From Heliopora coerulea (lineage: Eukaryota; Cnidaria; Anthozoa; Scleralcyonacea; Helioporidae), in assembly GCA_030142905.1 (NCBI GenBank), contig JASJOG010000108.1, positions 449,001 through 513,000 on the forward strand: a stretch of 64,000 bases of DNA. Reading direction: 5' to 3'. This document shows, in pieces, positions 19,716 to 29,901 of the stretch. The notes beneath the pieces were generated by a model. The model was not told where the DNA came from. It made no database searches and worked only from the letters and a program-made list of their open reading frames with translations. The stretch's first letter is position 1. Each line of letters opens with the position of its first letter. A program made the position numbers and the translations under genes.

Positions 19716-20144
19716 TCATTTCATGTGTCCAAGGTAGAATTCAATGTCTTTCCCAGTAGTCAACCAACCTTCATAAGCTTCTAACCAAACGCGACCTTTA
19801 ACAAATATTTCATAGAAGGTGTGCTGAGGGTTCCAACGAGGAGCGTAATAATGACATATTTTTAAGCAGTTGTCACGAGTTCCAAGTGTATGAGTGCGAC
19901 CAGCTGTTCCCCAGTTTGGCATGGGTCTTGGAGATCTACAAACCACCAAATCAGGCAAGCTGTTAAGATAGTCTGGTGGAACATAAACTCGTAGACAGTA
20001 AACTCGATTGCTGTTGCTCTTCATTGTTACTTCAACTTTTGTGTTTCCAGTCGGATCAATCCACTGAACATTACCCGGGAAATATTTATCAAGAATATTT
20101 TTCTCAATCGCTAATCTTTGCTGCTGGTCTGGGCTCCAAGGCAT
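19716..20144 (-). CDS. E2-like protein 5
   Basis: An intronless frame of 142 residues starting at ATG (MPWSPDQQQ). It has the E2 core with LRVYVPPDYLNSLPDLVV, HTLGTRDNCLKICHYY with presumed catalytic Cys97, and KGRVWLEAYEGWLTTGK. It differs from E2-4 mostly in the first 20 residues, where E2-4 carries the sequence of E2-6. One substitution, Leu for Pro in the PPDYP turn, changes a conserved E2 position and may mark weaker constraint. A perfect ISRE-like site lies about 110 bases upstream. Confidence 0.73.
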   Translation of the reverse strand: MPWSPDQQQRLAIEKNILDKYFPGNVQWIDPTGNTKVEVTMKSNSNRVYCLRVYVPPDYLNSLPDLVVCRSPRPMPNWGTAGRTHTLGTRDNCLKICHYYAPRWNPQHTFYEIFVKGRVWLEAYEGWLTTGKDIEFYLGHMK

Positions 20145-20255
20145 TGATAACTCGAGGTTGGATAAACTTCACAAATCCTTGCTTTAAGAGAGGAGGCGAT
20201 GCTCAGTTAAACATGAACACACTGAGTTAAATATGATATCGATACTGTTCATTGG

Positions 20256-20265
20256 TTTCACTTTC
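20256..20265. promoter_or_regulatory. ISRE/IRF-like site upstream of E2-5
   Basis: TTTCACTTTC, the reverse complement of GAAAGTGAAA and the same ten bases found upstream of E2-1. It lies about 110 bases before the E2-5 ATG, a spacing like that of E2-1. Confidence 0.45.
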
Positions 20266-20925
20266 ACACCCTTAAAGTATCCAATCATGAATCGATCTGT
20301 TTGATCTTAATTGACCCTATCGCGACCATTCAAATTTGAGTCATAAAATCTCAATATGCAAACCAACGGGCTTCAGACCCCAAGAGCCTTGCACGAACGT
20401 GTTTTCTGATATAGATAATTCTGACGTGTTTGGAATCAGCAATTTCGTTGTTGGAAATTATTTTTCAATGAAAACTATAAGCTGAGCTTTTTTTTAAATA
20501 CTTGTTATGTAAAACATAAAGAATTAAATACTCAAAAATACCAAAAAGCAAACCATATAAAAATTTAAATAAATTTTATTTTGGCAGAAAACTATCACTA
20601 TTGTAAGATAAAAACCACTGTAAATACAGACGATCAAGTCGAGTCGTCAATCCTTACATACAGACAAAAAATATTAAAAAGTCAAAAACAAAATTACGGA
20701 CTGTTTTTGGACTATATTTCTTAATGATGGCATTTTTAGCATGCATGTATATTAGTTCTTTAGAACCTAACATTATGAAAAAGTCAAGCTAACTGCTGAA
20801 AACTTAAGCGATTTACCATTCAGAAAATACAGCCAGGTAGCTTTCATTCATAAACAGAAAACCAGCAATGACCATCAAGATAGATTTATTCGTTGCGACT
20901 TTTAAAGGTTATAGTTAGATCAGAT
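20266..20925. other. Intergenic DNA between E2-5 and E2-6
   Basis: AT-rich, with no unit I equivalent because the recombination that formed E2-4 removed it. No gene, RNA or repeat is recognised. Confidence 0.45.
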
Positions 20926-21360
20926 TTATCCTTGCATGTGGCCAAGGTAGAAATCCATTGGCTTTCCAGTTGCCAAATGACCTTCGTAGGCTTCCAGCCA
21001 AACGCGTCCTTTGACAAATACCTCATAGAACGTGTGTTCGGCGTTCCAACGATTTTCATGATAGTGACAAATTATTAAGTAACCTTCACTAGTACGGCCC
21101 AACGTGTGAGTATCGCCAGAGCTACCCCAGTTCGGCATGGGTGCTGGCGAACTACGAACCACCATAGTGGGGAGGCTGTTGGGAAAATCTGGAGGGACGT
21201 AAAGTCGAAGACAATACACTTGATTGCTGTTTGTAGTCATCGTTACTTCAACTTTCGTGTTCCCAGTTTGGTCAATCCACTGAACCCTTCCCGGAAAATA
21301 TTTCTCAAGAATTTCTCTCTCGATAGCCAATCTCTGACGTTGGATTGCAGTCCAAGGCAT
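20926..21360 (-). CDS. E2-like protein 6
   Basis: An intronless frame of 144 residues from ATG (MPWTAIQRQ). It has LRLYVPPDFPNSLPTMVV, HTLGRTSEGYLIICHYH with presumed catalytic Cys98, and KGRVWLEAYEGHLATGKP. The ttggtgtttcag just upstream resembles a splice acceptor, so a 5' non-coding exon is possible. It is divergent from mini-gene 4, as E2-4 is from mini-gene 1. Its 5' part and flank match E2-4. Confidence 0.74.
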   Translation of the reverse strand: MPWTAIQRQRLAIEREILEKYFPGRVQWIDQTGNTKVEVTMTTNSNQVYCLRLYVPPDFPNSLPTMVVRSSPAPMPNWGSSGDTHTLGRTSEGYLIICHYHENRWNAEHTFYEVFVKGRVWLEAYEGHLATGKPMDFYLGHMQG

Positions 21361-21962
21361 GGCAGAAATTACAGTAGGCTGAAACACCAAACGATGAGTA
21401 AGATTTGCTCACCAACCTATGGCTTGTTATTGTCATGGGATGTAGTTGATATCAAAGTTACACCAAGGAATTACTGACTTCATTGTAAGTCTACTGCGCA
21501 TGTTCAAAACATCTACCACTGCCACGAATCGTGGATAATTCCAGGAAGAAAGAGCGATACGACAGTCAAGCACCTAAACCTGAACCCAGGGAGCCTAAAT
21601 GGAAAAACTGGTTGAATAACATTATTACACACAGTGAACAAAACGCATCCACCACAAGATACGTGGTGTACCAAAAATTGCAGTACACAGCAACGACAGG
21701 AGTGAAATTCACATAGCAGATTATGACTTGTTATAGACAAAGGATGTAGGTGACATTCAAACTACGTCGAGTATTTATTGACTTCCTCTACGTGCGCTGC
21801 GCATGTTCGAAACTCCCATCATTACCAAGTATCGCTGACAATTCCTGGAAAGACTAGAGATACATACGACAGAGACCAGCTATTAAGACATCCAAATCTC
21901 AACCAAGAGAGCCTAAGTCGAAAGCTAGTTGAATAAAGCTGTTGCAAATAGGGGGAAAAATC

Positions 21963-22169
21963 ATGTCCAGCAGTAGAGACGTTCAAGGTCATTTACAACA
22001 GGTGGCAGAAGGGAGAAACACACGACAGAACCTGGCGTTTGATCCAACTACTGGGAAATTGAGAGTCGTGAACAGAGGAACCAATATTGGGGACAACGTA
22101 GTTTGTACTGACATGGCTGCCGCTGGCTTCTTCGCAAAACTCTTGGAGAGTACAAAATGGTTATTTTGA
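21963..22169 (+). CDS. Mini-protein 4 (68 aa)
   Basis: The unit II copy of mini-gene 1. It encodes MSSSRDVQGHLQQVAEG, the core LAFDPTTGKLRVV, DNVVCTD, MAAAGFF and the tail AKLLESTKWLF. The core and terminal motif are unchanged relative to mini-gene 1, while the tail and the linker vary. The tail is shortened by one small frameshift after ESTK, showing that the end beyond GFF tolerates change. Confidence 0.6.
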   Translation: MSSSRDVQGHLQQVAEGRNTRQNLAFDPTTGKLRVVNRGTNIGDNVVCTDMAAAGFFAKLLESTKWLF

Positions 22170-22536
22170 ATGCAAGTCATTGATCGCAACTTGTGAGAGG
22201 GAGGATTGTAGATGATGATTAACTGCCCAGAAGATGGCTGAACAGTGATGAATATCCTTCTTATATATACAGTATACGTATATGCCTTATCGAACATATG
22301 CTTTTTACATGTATGTTTTAAAAAATATTTCTAATCTAGCACCTCGTTACTTTATTGAAGCATATATTCCTTCACAAACGAGAAATTTTCCCAGGTTGGA
22401 GATCTTCGAGACTTATAAACAATACATAATTACATCTTGAAATGGATTGTATGTAACTGAATATGATAATCTTAAGATAAGTTTACACTGCAATAAAGAA
22501 GCACATTTTTACCGACTGTCAATGTGCTTACAAAGG

Positions 22537-22546
22537 GAAAATGAAA
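22537..22546. promoter_or_regulatory. ISRE/IRF-like site upstream of TRIM-3
   Basis: GAAAATGAAAC, about 560 bases before the TRIM-3 ATG, at the same position as in TRIM-1 and TRIM-2. Confidence 0.4.
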
Positions 22547-23099
22547 CCAAATTTTGGCCGTAGCTTCTCATAGAACCAAACAAGTCGTTTTACCGAGAAA
22601 TCAGACGTCCCGCTGTGTGAGGAGGGACAGGTGAAAAGAAAAGGATGAATTTACTTTCACTCGGTGTCTTTAGTCTAACGTTACTCACTCACTCGACATG
22701 CAATCAAATGTGGCCAAAAATGTTGGTCACATTTACTTTTATCAAAGGCGTAAATTCGCTTTTCATGCATATGTCTCCCAAAAGTTTATTAACCTTTTAA
22801 CCGACTCTGTGGCCATTTGGCAGCTTTATTAATCTTACTTCGGCTTACGTCAGACAACTTTACTGATCAAGGGGAGACCTCCAGAAAACCTTCATAATAA
22901 AGGGTTAAAAGTAAGTTCTTTTAAAAGACCTCGTGTAAAATGACCCGTGATAAAAACGTGAGGTCCACGAATAAAATCCACGATTCACAATAATTTGTCT
23001 GCAGTCCTCGCTTTCGGGCAAATAAATTGAAGGATTTTGGCTGTTTCGTTTTATGCCTGCTCATTCAGCGTTGTTGAAATAAAGAAAACGTCTACTTCG

Positions 23100-24152
23100 A
23101 TGGCTTCGTCTATTAAGGCTTCTCCGACCGATAAACTAGAAAGTTTACTTCAGTGTTCGATCTGTTTAGAGACACTCAATGATCCACGAACACTGCCATG
23201 TTTTCATTCCTTCTGTAAATGTTGTTTAGAAAAAATTGTGAAGAGCTACAGGGACAAGAAAGCTGCCCAAGACTTAAACTGTCCCGTCTGTCGTTCAGAG
23301 TTTACACTGAGTCAGGATGGAGTGTCGGGAATGATTCAAAACCATTTTATCTGCAATATGCTGGAGGTGTTGACTATTCAGCGACAAGTTAAAACTGTTC
23401 CTTGCTCACATTGTGAAGAGCCGTCGATCGGGCGCTGCGTAACATGTGAGCTGTTTATGTGCGAGGATTGTTTACAACCGCACAATAATTATCCAGGCTT
23501 CCGTGATCACTCCGTTTTATATATGGAAGAACTATCAAAGTCAGAAAATCAAGCAAAGATAAAAGGAAGGTCTCGATGCAAGGAACACCACAACAAAAAG
23601 ATCAAATTCTATTGCGAAACCTGCGAGGAACTCATTTGTAGATACTGCATGAATTTTGATCATATGAGACCTGGCCATGTGTGTTTACCTCTGGAGAAAG
23701 TGGCCAAGACAAAAATCGAAGCCTTGAAGGAAAGTTATGCAACCCTTGATGACAAATTGACTGAAGGTCATGAAGCGTTGCGAGTATTGAGAAATGTTGC
23801 CCAATCGCTTGAAAGTAACATAAATAAAACAAGGCGAGTAATTAATGAACGAAAAAGGGAAATCTTAACTACGATGGAACGAATGTTAGACAAGAAAGCT
23901 GAATTACTAACAGAAGAAGCAGAGGAGATATTTCAGTATAAGCACCGAGGAATCGCTGAGCAAATGAAGCAAGTACAAAATTATGTTGATAAATTAAAAG
24001 GATCTTTGGATATGTCCAGCAATCTGCTTGCAAATGGCAACGACGAAGAAATCGTCTTATCTCAAAAAGTAATCCAGGAAAATGTAGAAAAGATAAAGAA
24101 TGAATATCCGAGAAATACAAGCCCTGTCCATGACGACAAAATTCTGATTTAA
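23100..24152 (+). CDS. TRIM-like E3 protein 3, C-terminally truncated
   Basis: The frame of 350 residues from ATG 23100 has an intact RING (same eight ligands as TRIM-1), two B-boxes and a coiled coil. A TAA at 24150-24152, where TRIM-1 has a Tyr codon (TAC), ends it about 35 residues early. Downstream the old frame continues open from 24180 (MVDVVKMFGEDED) through an acidic minisatellite to the conserved donor gaag|gtagga (exon end 24351). A phase-matched exon at 24582-24769 follows. The truncated protein keeps every E3 domain and could work, but without the C-terminal module. It could alternatively be a decaying copy. Confidence 0.68.
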   Translation: MASSIKASPTDKLESLLQCSICLETLNDPRTLPCFHSFCKCCLEKIVKSYRDKKAAQDLNCPVCRSEFTLSQDGVSGMIQNHFICNMLEVLTIQRQVKTVPCSHCEEPSIGRCVTCELFMCEDCLQPHNNYPGFRDHSVLYMEELSKSENQAKIKGRSRCKEHHNKKIKFYCETCEELICRYCMNFDHMRPGHVCLPLEKVAKTKIEALKESYATLDDKLTEGHEALRVLRNVAQSLESNINKTRRVINERKREILTTMERMLDKKAELLTEEAEEIFQYKHRGIAEQMKQVQNYVDKLKGSLDMSSNLLANGNDEEIVLSQKVIQENVEKIKNEYPRNTSPVHDDKILI

Positions 24153-24269
24153 AACAGTGAACAGATTTATACTAGGCTTATGGTAGACGTCGTGAAAATG
24201 TTCGGAGAGGATGAAGATAAAATTCTGACTGACAACAGCGATTGGATTGATACTAAGCTTATGGAAGAC

Positions 24270-24350
24270 GAGGATGAAGACGAGGATGAAGACGAAGATG
24301 AAGACGAGGATGAAGACGAGGATGAAGACGAGGATGAAGACGAGGATGAA
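24270..24350 (+). repeat. Acidic coding minisatellite (gaggatgaagac)n
   Basis: About six to seven near-perfect 12-base units encode alternating Glu-Asp behind the premature stop of TRIM-3. TRIM-1 and TRIM-2 have only one unit here, so it expanded in this copy. Confidence 0.85.
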
Positions 24351-24581
24351 GGTAGGATATCGTTCCCGCAAGTAATTATTAATAAAATTTAAGCGAATTT
24401 GACGTTAACTAGCTTTCAACGGCTGTATTTTTCCCGGTGCCATTGTACGTTGTATGTTTGTAAACATGGGGACAAAGCTGTAGAAAGTACATAAAATCTT
24501 CTCCAGTAACTTTTTACTCATTGTAGTTAGCCATAACGATTGCTATCAATTGCTATTTTATTGTATTTTTTGATATTTCAG

Positions 24582-24769
24582 GTCATTCAGAAATGCTAGT
24601 TGAAGGAGAAGAGGTACAAGAGCGCTTAATCTTCGACCGAACTACAGGAAAGTTGAGGATTACGCGTTCAGATTATACAGATAATTTTCTTTTTACGCAG
24701 ATGGCTCGGGAGGGCTTTTACCATGAACCCGCAAATTCCACAAGTATCCACATGCATGAATGCCAGTAG
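24582..24769 (+). CDS. Module exon behind TRIM-3
   Basis: After an atttcag acceptor, in phase 1, it encodes GHSEMLVEGEEVQERL, IFDRTTGKLRI, NFLFTQ, MAREGFY and a 19-residue tail ending HECQ. It is the equivalent of 13552-13690. The Pro of FDPTTGKL is Arg here and the terminal motif reads GFY. With the stop in TRIM-3, translation of this exon would need another splice route. Confidence 0.45.
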
Positions 24770-24900
24770 TAATTACTGTGCATTTTGTGGCTTGACACCA
24801 GAGTCTGTGTAAACGTGTTTCCAGCAACCGTAAACGCAGCAAATGAAATCTTCTGTTGTCTTTTGTCTACTTTCACAACTCAGGCTCTAGCTTCTTCCGA

Positions 24901-24972
24901 GCTTCGGTAGGTCAATGGTTAGACCATCTTACCAACCCGCAGAAACTTACGGGTTCGATCCCAGCCTGGGGC
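24901..24972 (+). repeat. tRNA-derived (SINE-like) sequence, unit II copy
   Basis: The duplicate of 13868-13939 with the same B box ggttcgatccc. It is a degenerate relic and not a tRNA gene. Confidence 0.55.
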
Positions 24973-26670
24973 TAAGGAACATTTTTTTGAGGATTTGTGC
25001 TCGAAGGAGGGGTGGTGCCAGAGGAGCTACAGCCCCCGTCAGGAAACCGTAGCCCCCTTGTCGGGGAAAAGTTAACAATTCCTCGGAGAATTTTAACTGA
25101 TCATAACATATTTATATATTGTACTTACTATGAGTACTTGTTACTGATTTAGCCAAGAAAGATAAGACTCTTCGCTTCATGTCAAATCTAAAAGTGAACT
25201 GTTTCCTGTCAGTTGCTGCAAAAAATAGCGTAATATTTACTTCCTTTAAATAAAGAAATCATAAAGAGGGCGTGGTTCTGGTCCCTCTGTTTAGCTCCAA
25301 CGTCAAGGAATTCCTGGCTCCACTCCTGGCTCGATAAACAAATGAATGTAGTCTAGAAATTTTCCTTGGTAATAATTTGGGTTACTAAGTCACAACACGA
25401 CAGGGTTACCAAAATGGAGATAGAATCAAGTAAAGTCTACTCTTTTCCACAGCTTCCCGTTTATCGCTTTTCTTCCTCCGTTTTTACCGATACTCGTTTA
25501 CCTATTCCAGCCTAATATCTCATTTGTCAATGAGATGCGCAGGCATTCTGATAAAAGAATTTTTTTGTTTCAGAGCTGACTTACCCCTTTATGCAATTGC
25601 TCCTGTGCATAGTCGTTAACCTTCTGGAACGTCTCATATACAATTCATGGCTGGATTGTTTTATCCCTGTGAATGTTGTTCCAAGGAGCTCAACGCTCAA
25701 AAACTGCAATTAGTAAAAAACTCAAAGCTTTTTTCAGTAAAAAAAGAGAAACGCCAGGTTGAAAAAAACTCGAGGTAATTTTATTCCGCTTCCGAGATAC
25801 CTCCAACCATCAAGGTTGGAGGTTTTGAATTTTCTCCGAAAAAGAGACGTCGCCTAATTCATCTATATCCATGTTTAATCATAATTCAAAATTTTCATCT
25901 GGTTTTTCTAAACTCGATAAAGTTGATGATTAATCTCATTACAGATGCATGGCCGCTCGATGTTGACTTACTGCAGGCATGTTGAAACTGTGTAACTTGC
26001 TCAAAGATTAACAAGTTGCAGTCCTATATAATTACCAGAATTGACGTCCCACTATCAGAACTAGAATTCAAGAGCAAACTCGACAACTCTTTCGAGCTAA
26101 AGCGTCGTTAGAGTCAAAGATTGAGTTATGTTTGGGGTTAGTCAATTAAGCCAATCAATTAATTTATATACCACGGGAAGGCAGCAGTCATGTGAGTGCA
26201 AGACTGTATATAGTCTATAAAATGGCGATACCTTTGAGATAAAGTATTTTTCGATGAAAGTCTTAAAAGAAATTGCAAAAATTTTACAAAAAATTTCAGT
26301 TAATCTTCTGCAAAATTGTGAACTTCAGAACCCTTGGCATCGAGTCAAAATGTCCGTTTTACCGATTGTGCCAATTAATTCCATGTCAATTTTTTACAAA
26401 AATGGGACACACCCTGACGTAACTGCCGTGTAACCCTTCCGAGCCATGATGAGTCTTAACGCAAGGAACCTTGGGAGGCGACAGTCATCTCTATTTGATG
26501 AGTCCTGGTACTAGTCTAGCTCAAAAGGCGTCAAGCAATCACACGACAGTGCGGAAATTTTGTCCTCACAGCAAATCATCGAAAATTTGAGTACGTTTCT
26601 AAGTCTCGGTCGAATCACCATTTCCGTAAACACTGTCAATTAAACAGAAGACGACAAAAAGAATTGAAAA
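24973..26670. other. Non-coding stretch between TRIM-3 and mini-gene 5
   Basis: Collinear with 13940-15829. It includes the roughly 200-base segment at 26259-26459 bounded by agtcttaa direct repeats and absent in unit I. No gene is seen. Confidence 0.5.
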
Positions 26671-26880
26671 ATGGATAGTAAAGACATCCAAAGTTATTTA
26701 TCCAGCACAGCAAGTGGGAAAGACAGTGGTCGACAGAAACTGACCTTCGATACAATTACTGGGAAGTTGAAAGTTTCCGAGGAAGTCGAACACCCTGACA
26801 GTCAAGTCACAGTCGAAATGGCGAAGGACGGCTTCTTTACGCGACATCCAATGACCATGGAAATAGCAGATTACTTTTAA
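26671..26880 (+). CDS. Mini-protein 5 (69 aa)
   Basis: The unit II copy of mini-gene 3, identical except for one residue (SGRQ for SDRQ). It has the core LTFDTITGKLKV and the end MAKDGFF plus tail. Near-complete protein identity, beside indels and insertions in the flanks, supports it as a real coding gene. Confidence 0.63.
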   Translation: MDSKDIQSYLSSTASGKDSGRQKLTFDTITGKLKVSEEVEHPDSQVTVEMAKDGFFTRHPMTMEIADYF

Positions 26881-28385
26881 AATGAGAACCGCTCCTGCTC
26901 AATCGAGAGGATTTTAAAACAACGAGATGATATCATCTTTCGTTTCACTTTCGAATCAACACGGAGCTGACGTTTCATGGAGAAATGCTCATGTAATTTA
27001 AATATACTGTATTTTAAACTTTAATCGTACACCTAGTGTAAGCTTCATTCTTCAATTATGAACGGGTTAAACGGCAGTCTGTAGTTTACGTCCAGATTTT
27101 AGCATTGAATTAATAAGCGTTAGTTTGAGTTTGTATGTCAAATTCATTACTTCTAATTGGATTTTCTGATATTTTGTAAAAATATACACTATAAATCACT
27201 ACAGTACGTATGTCGGCTAGTTAAAGAACGACAACTTACAGATATCAAGAACGTTACGTTCAACGGATGTACGTGAATTTTTGCTGAAATTTTATCAAGC
27301 CACATAGACAATGGATGAGCTGTTATATATACCTAGCGTGAAATCATAATTATATTTCAACAACCTTGTGTGGTCGCGGAATAAAGGTACTTTGAAAAAT
27401 GAAAGAAAGCATCAGATGATAACCTTTTTGCACGGCAACTCTAGGCCGCAGAGGAAATGCGGTTTTTAGGTTTAACACAATGCTGAAAAGGAGAACACCG
27501 ATACGTAAAATGGAGTCTTCAGAACAGGGTTTATAACAACACAAGGACATCGTAAAGACATATTTAGATTAAACTTTCACACCAACAAAAAAGTTTACAC
27601 CCTAAAACTGTTCTTGTCACATCAGGGGAAGACAGAGTTTATAAGTATGAAATTCACTCAGTGTTAGAGCTTGAAATACGGATCCTCGCGGTGAAAGAGT
27701 GATAGACTCGGATTAAAATACTTCAGTGAAAAAATTAAGAAAATGTGAAATATATTTAATTCAAAATTTGAAACTAAAACGGTTTGGTTGGCCTCTCAAC
27801 ACAAACTACGTTTTGTGAAACCAAAATGGAGATGAGTGCATTGCAAAATAAATGTCGATTAACGTCCCGTGCCCAAGATAACCTCAGGACTTCAACGGGA
27901 AAATGATGACACGGTTATTCTTAAAGATTTAACATGCTCACATTTGTAATGATGAGAGAAATATTGTTAAGTCTAACCTTACTTGCCACACATCTATTAT
28001 TCTTAACATGAAAGAATGGGTGAGTGTGTTTAAAACAAAGCGGATATGGGCTTAAGCGGTTATTTCCGGTAGCTCAAACTTCAAGCAACGTGTGATAGAC
28101 AATATCCAAATAAGTTTACTCGTGGCGAAGACATTCTATCTAATTTTCAGTATGTTCAGACTCAAATATCCAAGCTTGAGATTATTCCAAGGAACTCCGC
28201 TAAAGTATGCACTTTTGATATAATTTTTCACTAATTTTAATTTCACTTCCGTATCCGATCGTAGTTCGTCGTTCCAAGAAGTAACCAATGAATTCATTCT
28301 CGGTAAAGGGAGGCGTCAGTATTTGGGAGACAAACATTTCTCCTAAACTGCAAAGCGATACACTGAAAATTTTAAGCGGGGCATA
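26881..28385. other. Non-coding stretch between mini-gene 5 and JAB-2
   Basis: Collinear with 16040-17984 without the SINE. It preserves the empty insertion site near 27850-27860. No gene is seen. Confidence 0.5.
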
Positions 28386-29252
28386 ATGTCAAGAAACTTT
28401 ACCGCCTACGTTTACGAAAATGACTACAAAGAGATGCAAAAGCTTGTCCAGCAGTATCCAAATATCGAAACTGGAGGAGATCTGTTTGGTTTGTGGCAAG
28501 ACAAGGAGAATGTTGTGATCCAACTCTTCATCGGCCCCGGCAAAGCCTGCCAACGAACCACAACGTCATTTCATCAAGACGTTGATTACTTGCACAAAGT
28601 TGGAACAGTGATCACAAGGGAGGAAGGCCTGTGCAACGTTGGAGAGTGGCACTCCCATCACCAAATTGGTATGCCTCGTCCAAGTGCATCAGACCACCGC
28701 ACGGTGTTGTCGAACATGCCACAGCTTGGACTCAGCCAATTTGTCCTTTTCATCGCCAGCATTGAGAATTCTTTTTCAAGAAGAGAACCAGTGAAGCGTT
28801 CACGTGATATCGCCCTAGAGCAGATCAAAATCCGACCTTTCCTGTTCCGCGAAGGCTTACGTCGTGACGAACAGCCTATTGAAGGTAAAATTGTCCAGAT
28901 TAAAGGCGAAAATCCACACTTTGTAAAGAACAAAGCCAAACATGCCATAGAGCGGGGAGCTGAGCCTCCACCCATGCAGCGTGAATATGTTGGAGGTAAA
29001 CAGGACAAGATTCGAAAAGACAGTGATACAATGAGAAGTAAAAGTGATGAATCCCATTTTTTCCGAAAAGAAAGCCCTCCGACAGATGAAAACACATCGC
29101 CGAACAGAGGCTACGCCCAGCTGCCTTCTCAACCATCCCCGATGGCTACACCCGCAGCTGCTACGGGGTCTCAGAGAGGAACTCGCCAGAGCCAGAATAA
29201 TCCGAGTTCTCCAGTTAATGTTGGTAGAATGAACGGGAGAGGATTTTTCTAA
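28386..29252 (+). CDS. JAB/JAMM isopeptidase-like protein 2
   Basis: An intronless frame of 288 residues, the duplicate of JAB-1. Glu28, His89, His91, Ser100 and Asp103 are all kept (GEWHSHHQIGMPRPSASD). It lacks a stretch of about 15 residues in the disordered region. It ends exactly at VNVGRMNGRGFF, because a TCA in JAB-1 is TAA here, so the protein ends on the M-x3-G-F-F motif itself. The predicted role is zinc-dependent processing or removal of the modifier of the cluster. Confidence 0.8.
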   Translation: MSRNFTAYVYENDYKEMQKLVQQYPNIETGGDLFGLWQDKENVVIQLFIGPGKACQRTTTSFHQDVDYLHKVGTVITREEGLCNVGEWHSHHQIGMPRPSASDHRTVLSNMPQLGLSQFVLFIASIENSFSRREPVKRSRDIALEQIKIRPFLFREGLRRDEQPIEGKIVQIKGENPHFVKNKAKHAIERGAEPPPMQREYVGGKQDKIRKDSDTMRSKSDESHFFRKESPPTDENTSPNRGYAQLPSQPSPMATPAAATGSQRGTRQSQNNPSSPVNVGRMNGRGFF

Positions 29253-29901
29253 AGGTTTCATATGTATAATCTATAAAAAAGTACCTACCATTGTTTATGT
29301 AGCACTAATCTTGTAATTCATTACTAGTGCACACATGGACATCTTATGCTGCACTTAAACGTTTATTACAGTGACTGTATGATGTGAAGAACTACTCCTC
29401 GTAATAAGATACCAACCTAAAACCTCTCACTCGCCTTAAAACAAGATTTGTAAGGGGAAGCAAGAATACCACATTAAAGGAAATGATTCCCATTCAAAGT
29501 AAGTCTCTTCCAAATGATATTTAGTTATCAATTATATAATATTAAAGTCTGCTATTTATTTAATAAAAAGCCACTCTTACAATTTGCACGAGATTTAAAA
29601 GGCTGTTTTTATCTTCAAGGGTCACTCATGCAAAGTATTTTTTTATTTTATTTTAATTTTATTTTATTTTAATCCTCTCATCTTGACGTCTTGAAGTACC
29701 TCCCAGTTCTATTCTGGTAGCCCAAAAGTCGGAAAAGCACGTGACAATTCAATTTCCAATCGGGTGGGAAAAGGGGGAGGAGTTTGTATGGCACAGTGGT
29801 AATACTAAGAAGTCTGGTCGATGATGAGTTCCAGGAATACAAAATGTAGAATGAAACAATGGTTCTTCATGGTTGGTAATTTAAAACGCGTACCTTAACC
29901 G
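29253..29901. other. Intergenic DNA between JAB-2 and JAB-3
   Basis: AT-rich, with a run of attttatttta-type repeats near 29638-29672. It contains the JAB-3 promoter. No gene or strong regulatory site is seen. Confidence 0.45.

Larger units (their letters stand above)
19098..29252. repeat. Duplication unit II
   Basis: The second copy of the cluster module holds two E2 genes, mini-gene, TRIM, mini-gene and JAB. It lacks the internal TRIM duplication, the 15169 retroposon and the 17000 SINE of unit I. It has a roughly 200-base segment at 26259-26459, flanked by agtcttaa repeats, that unit I lacks. Confidence 0.8.

Noticed and set aside
24057..24371. Minus-strand frame rich in FILV
   Set aside because: It is the reverse reading of the acidic minisatellite in TRIM-3.
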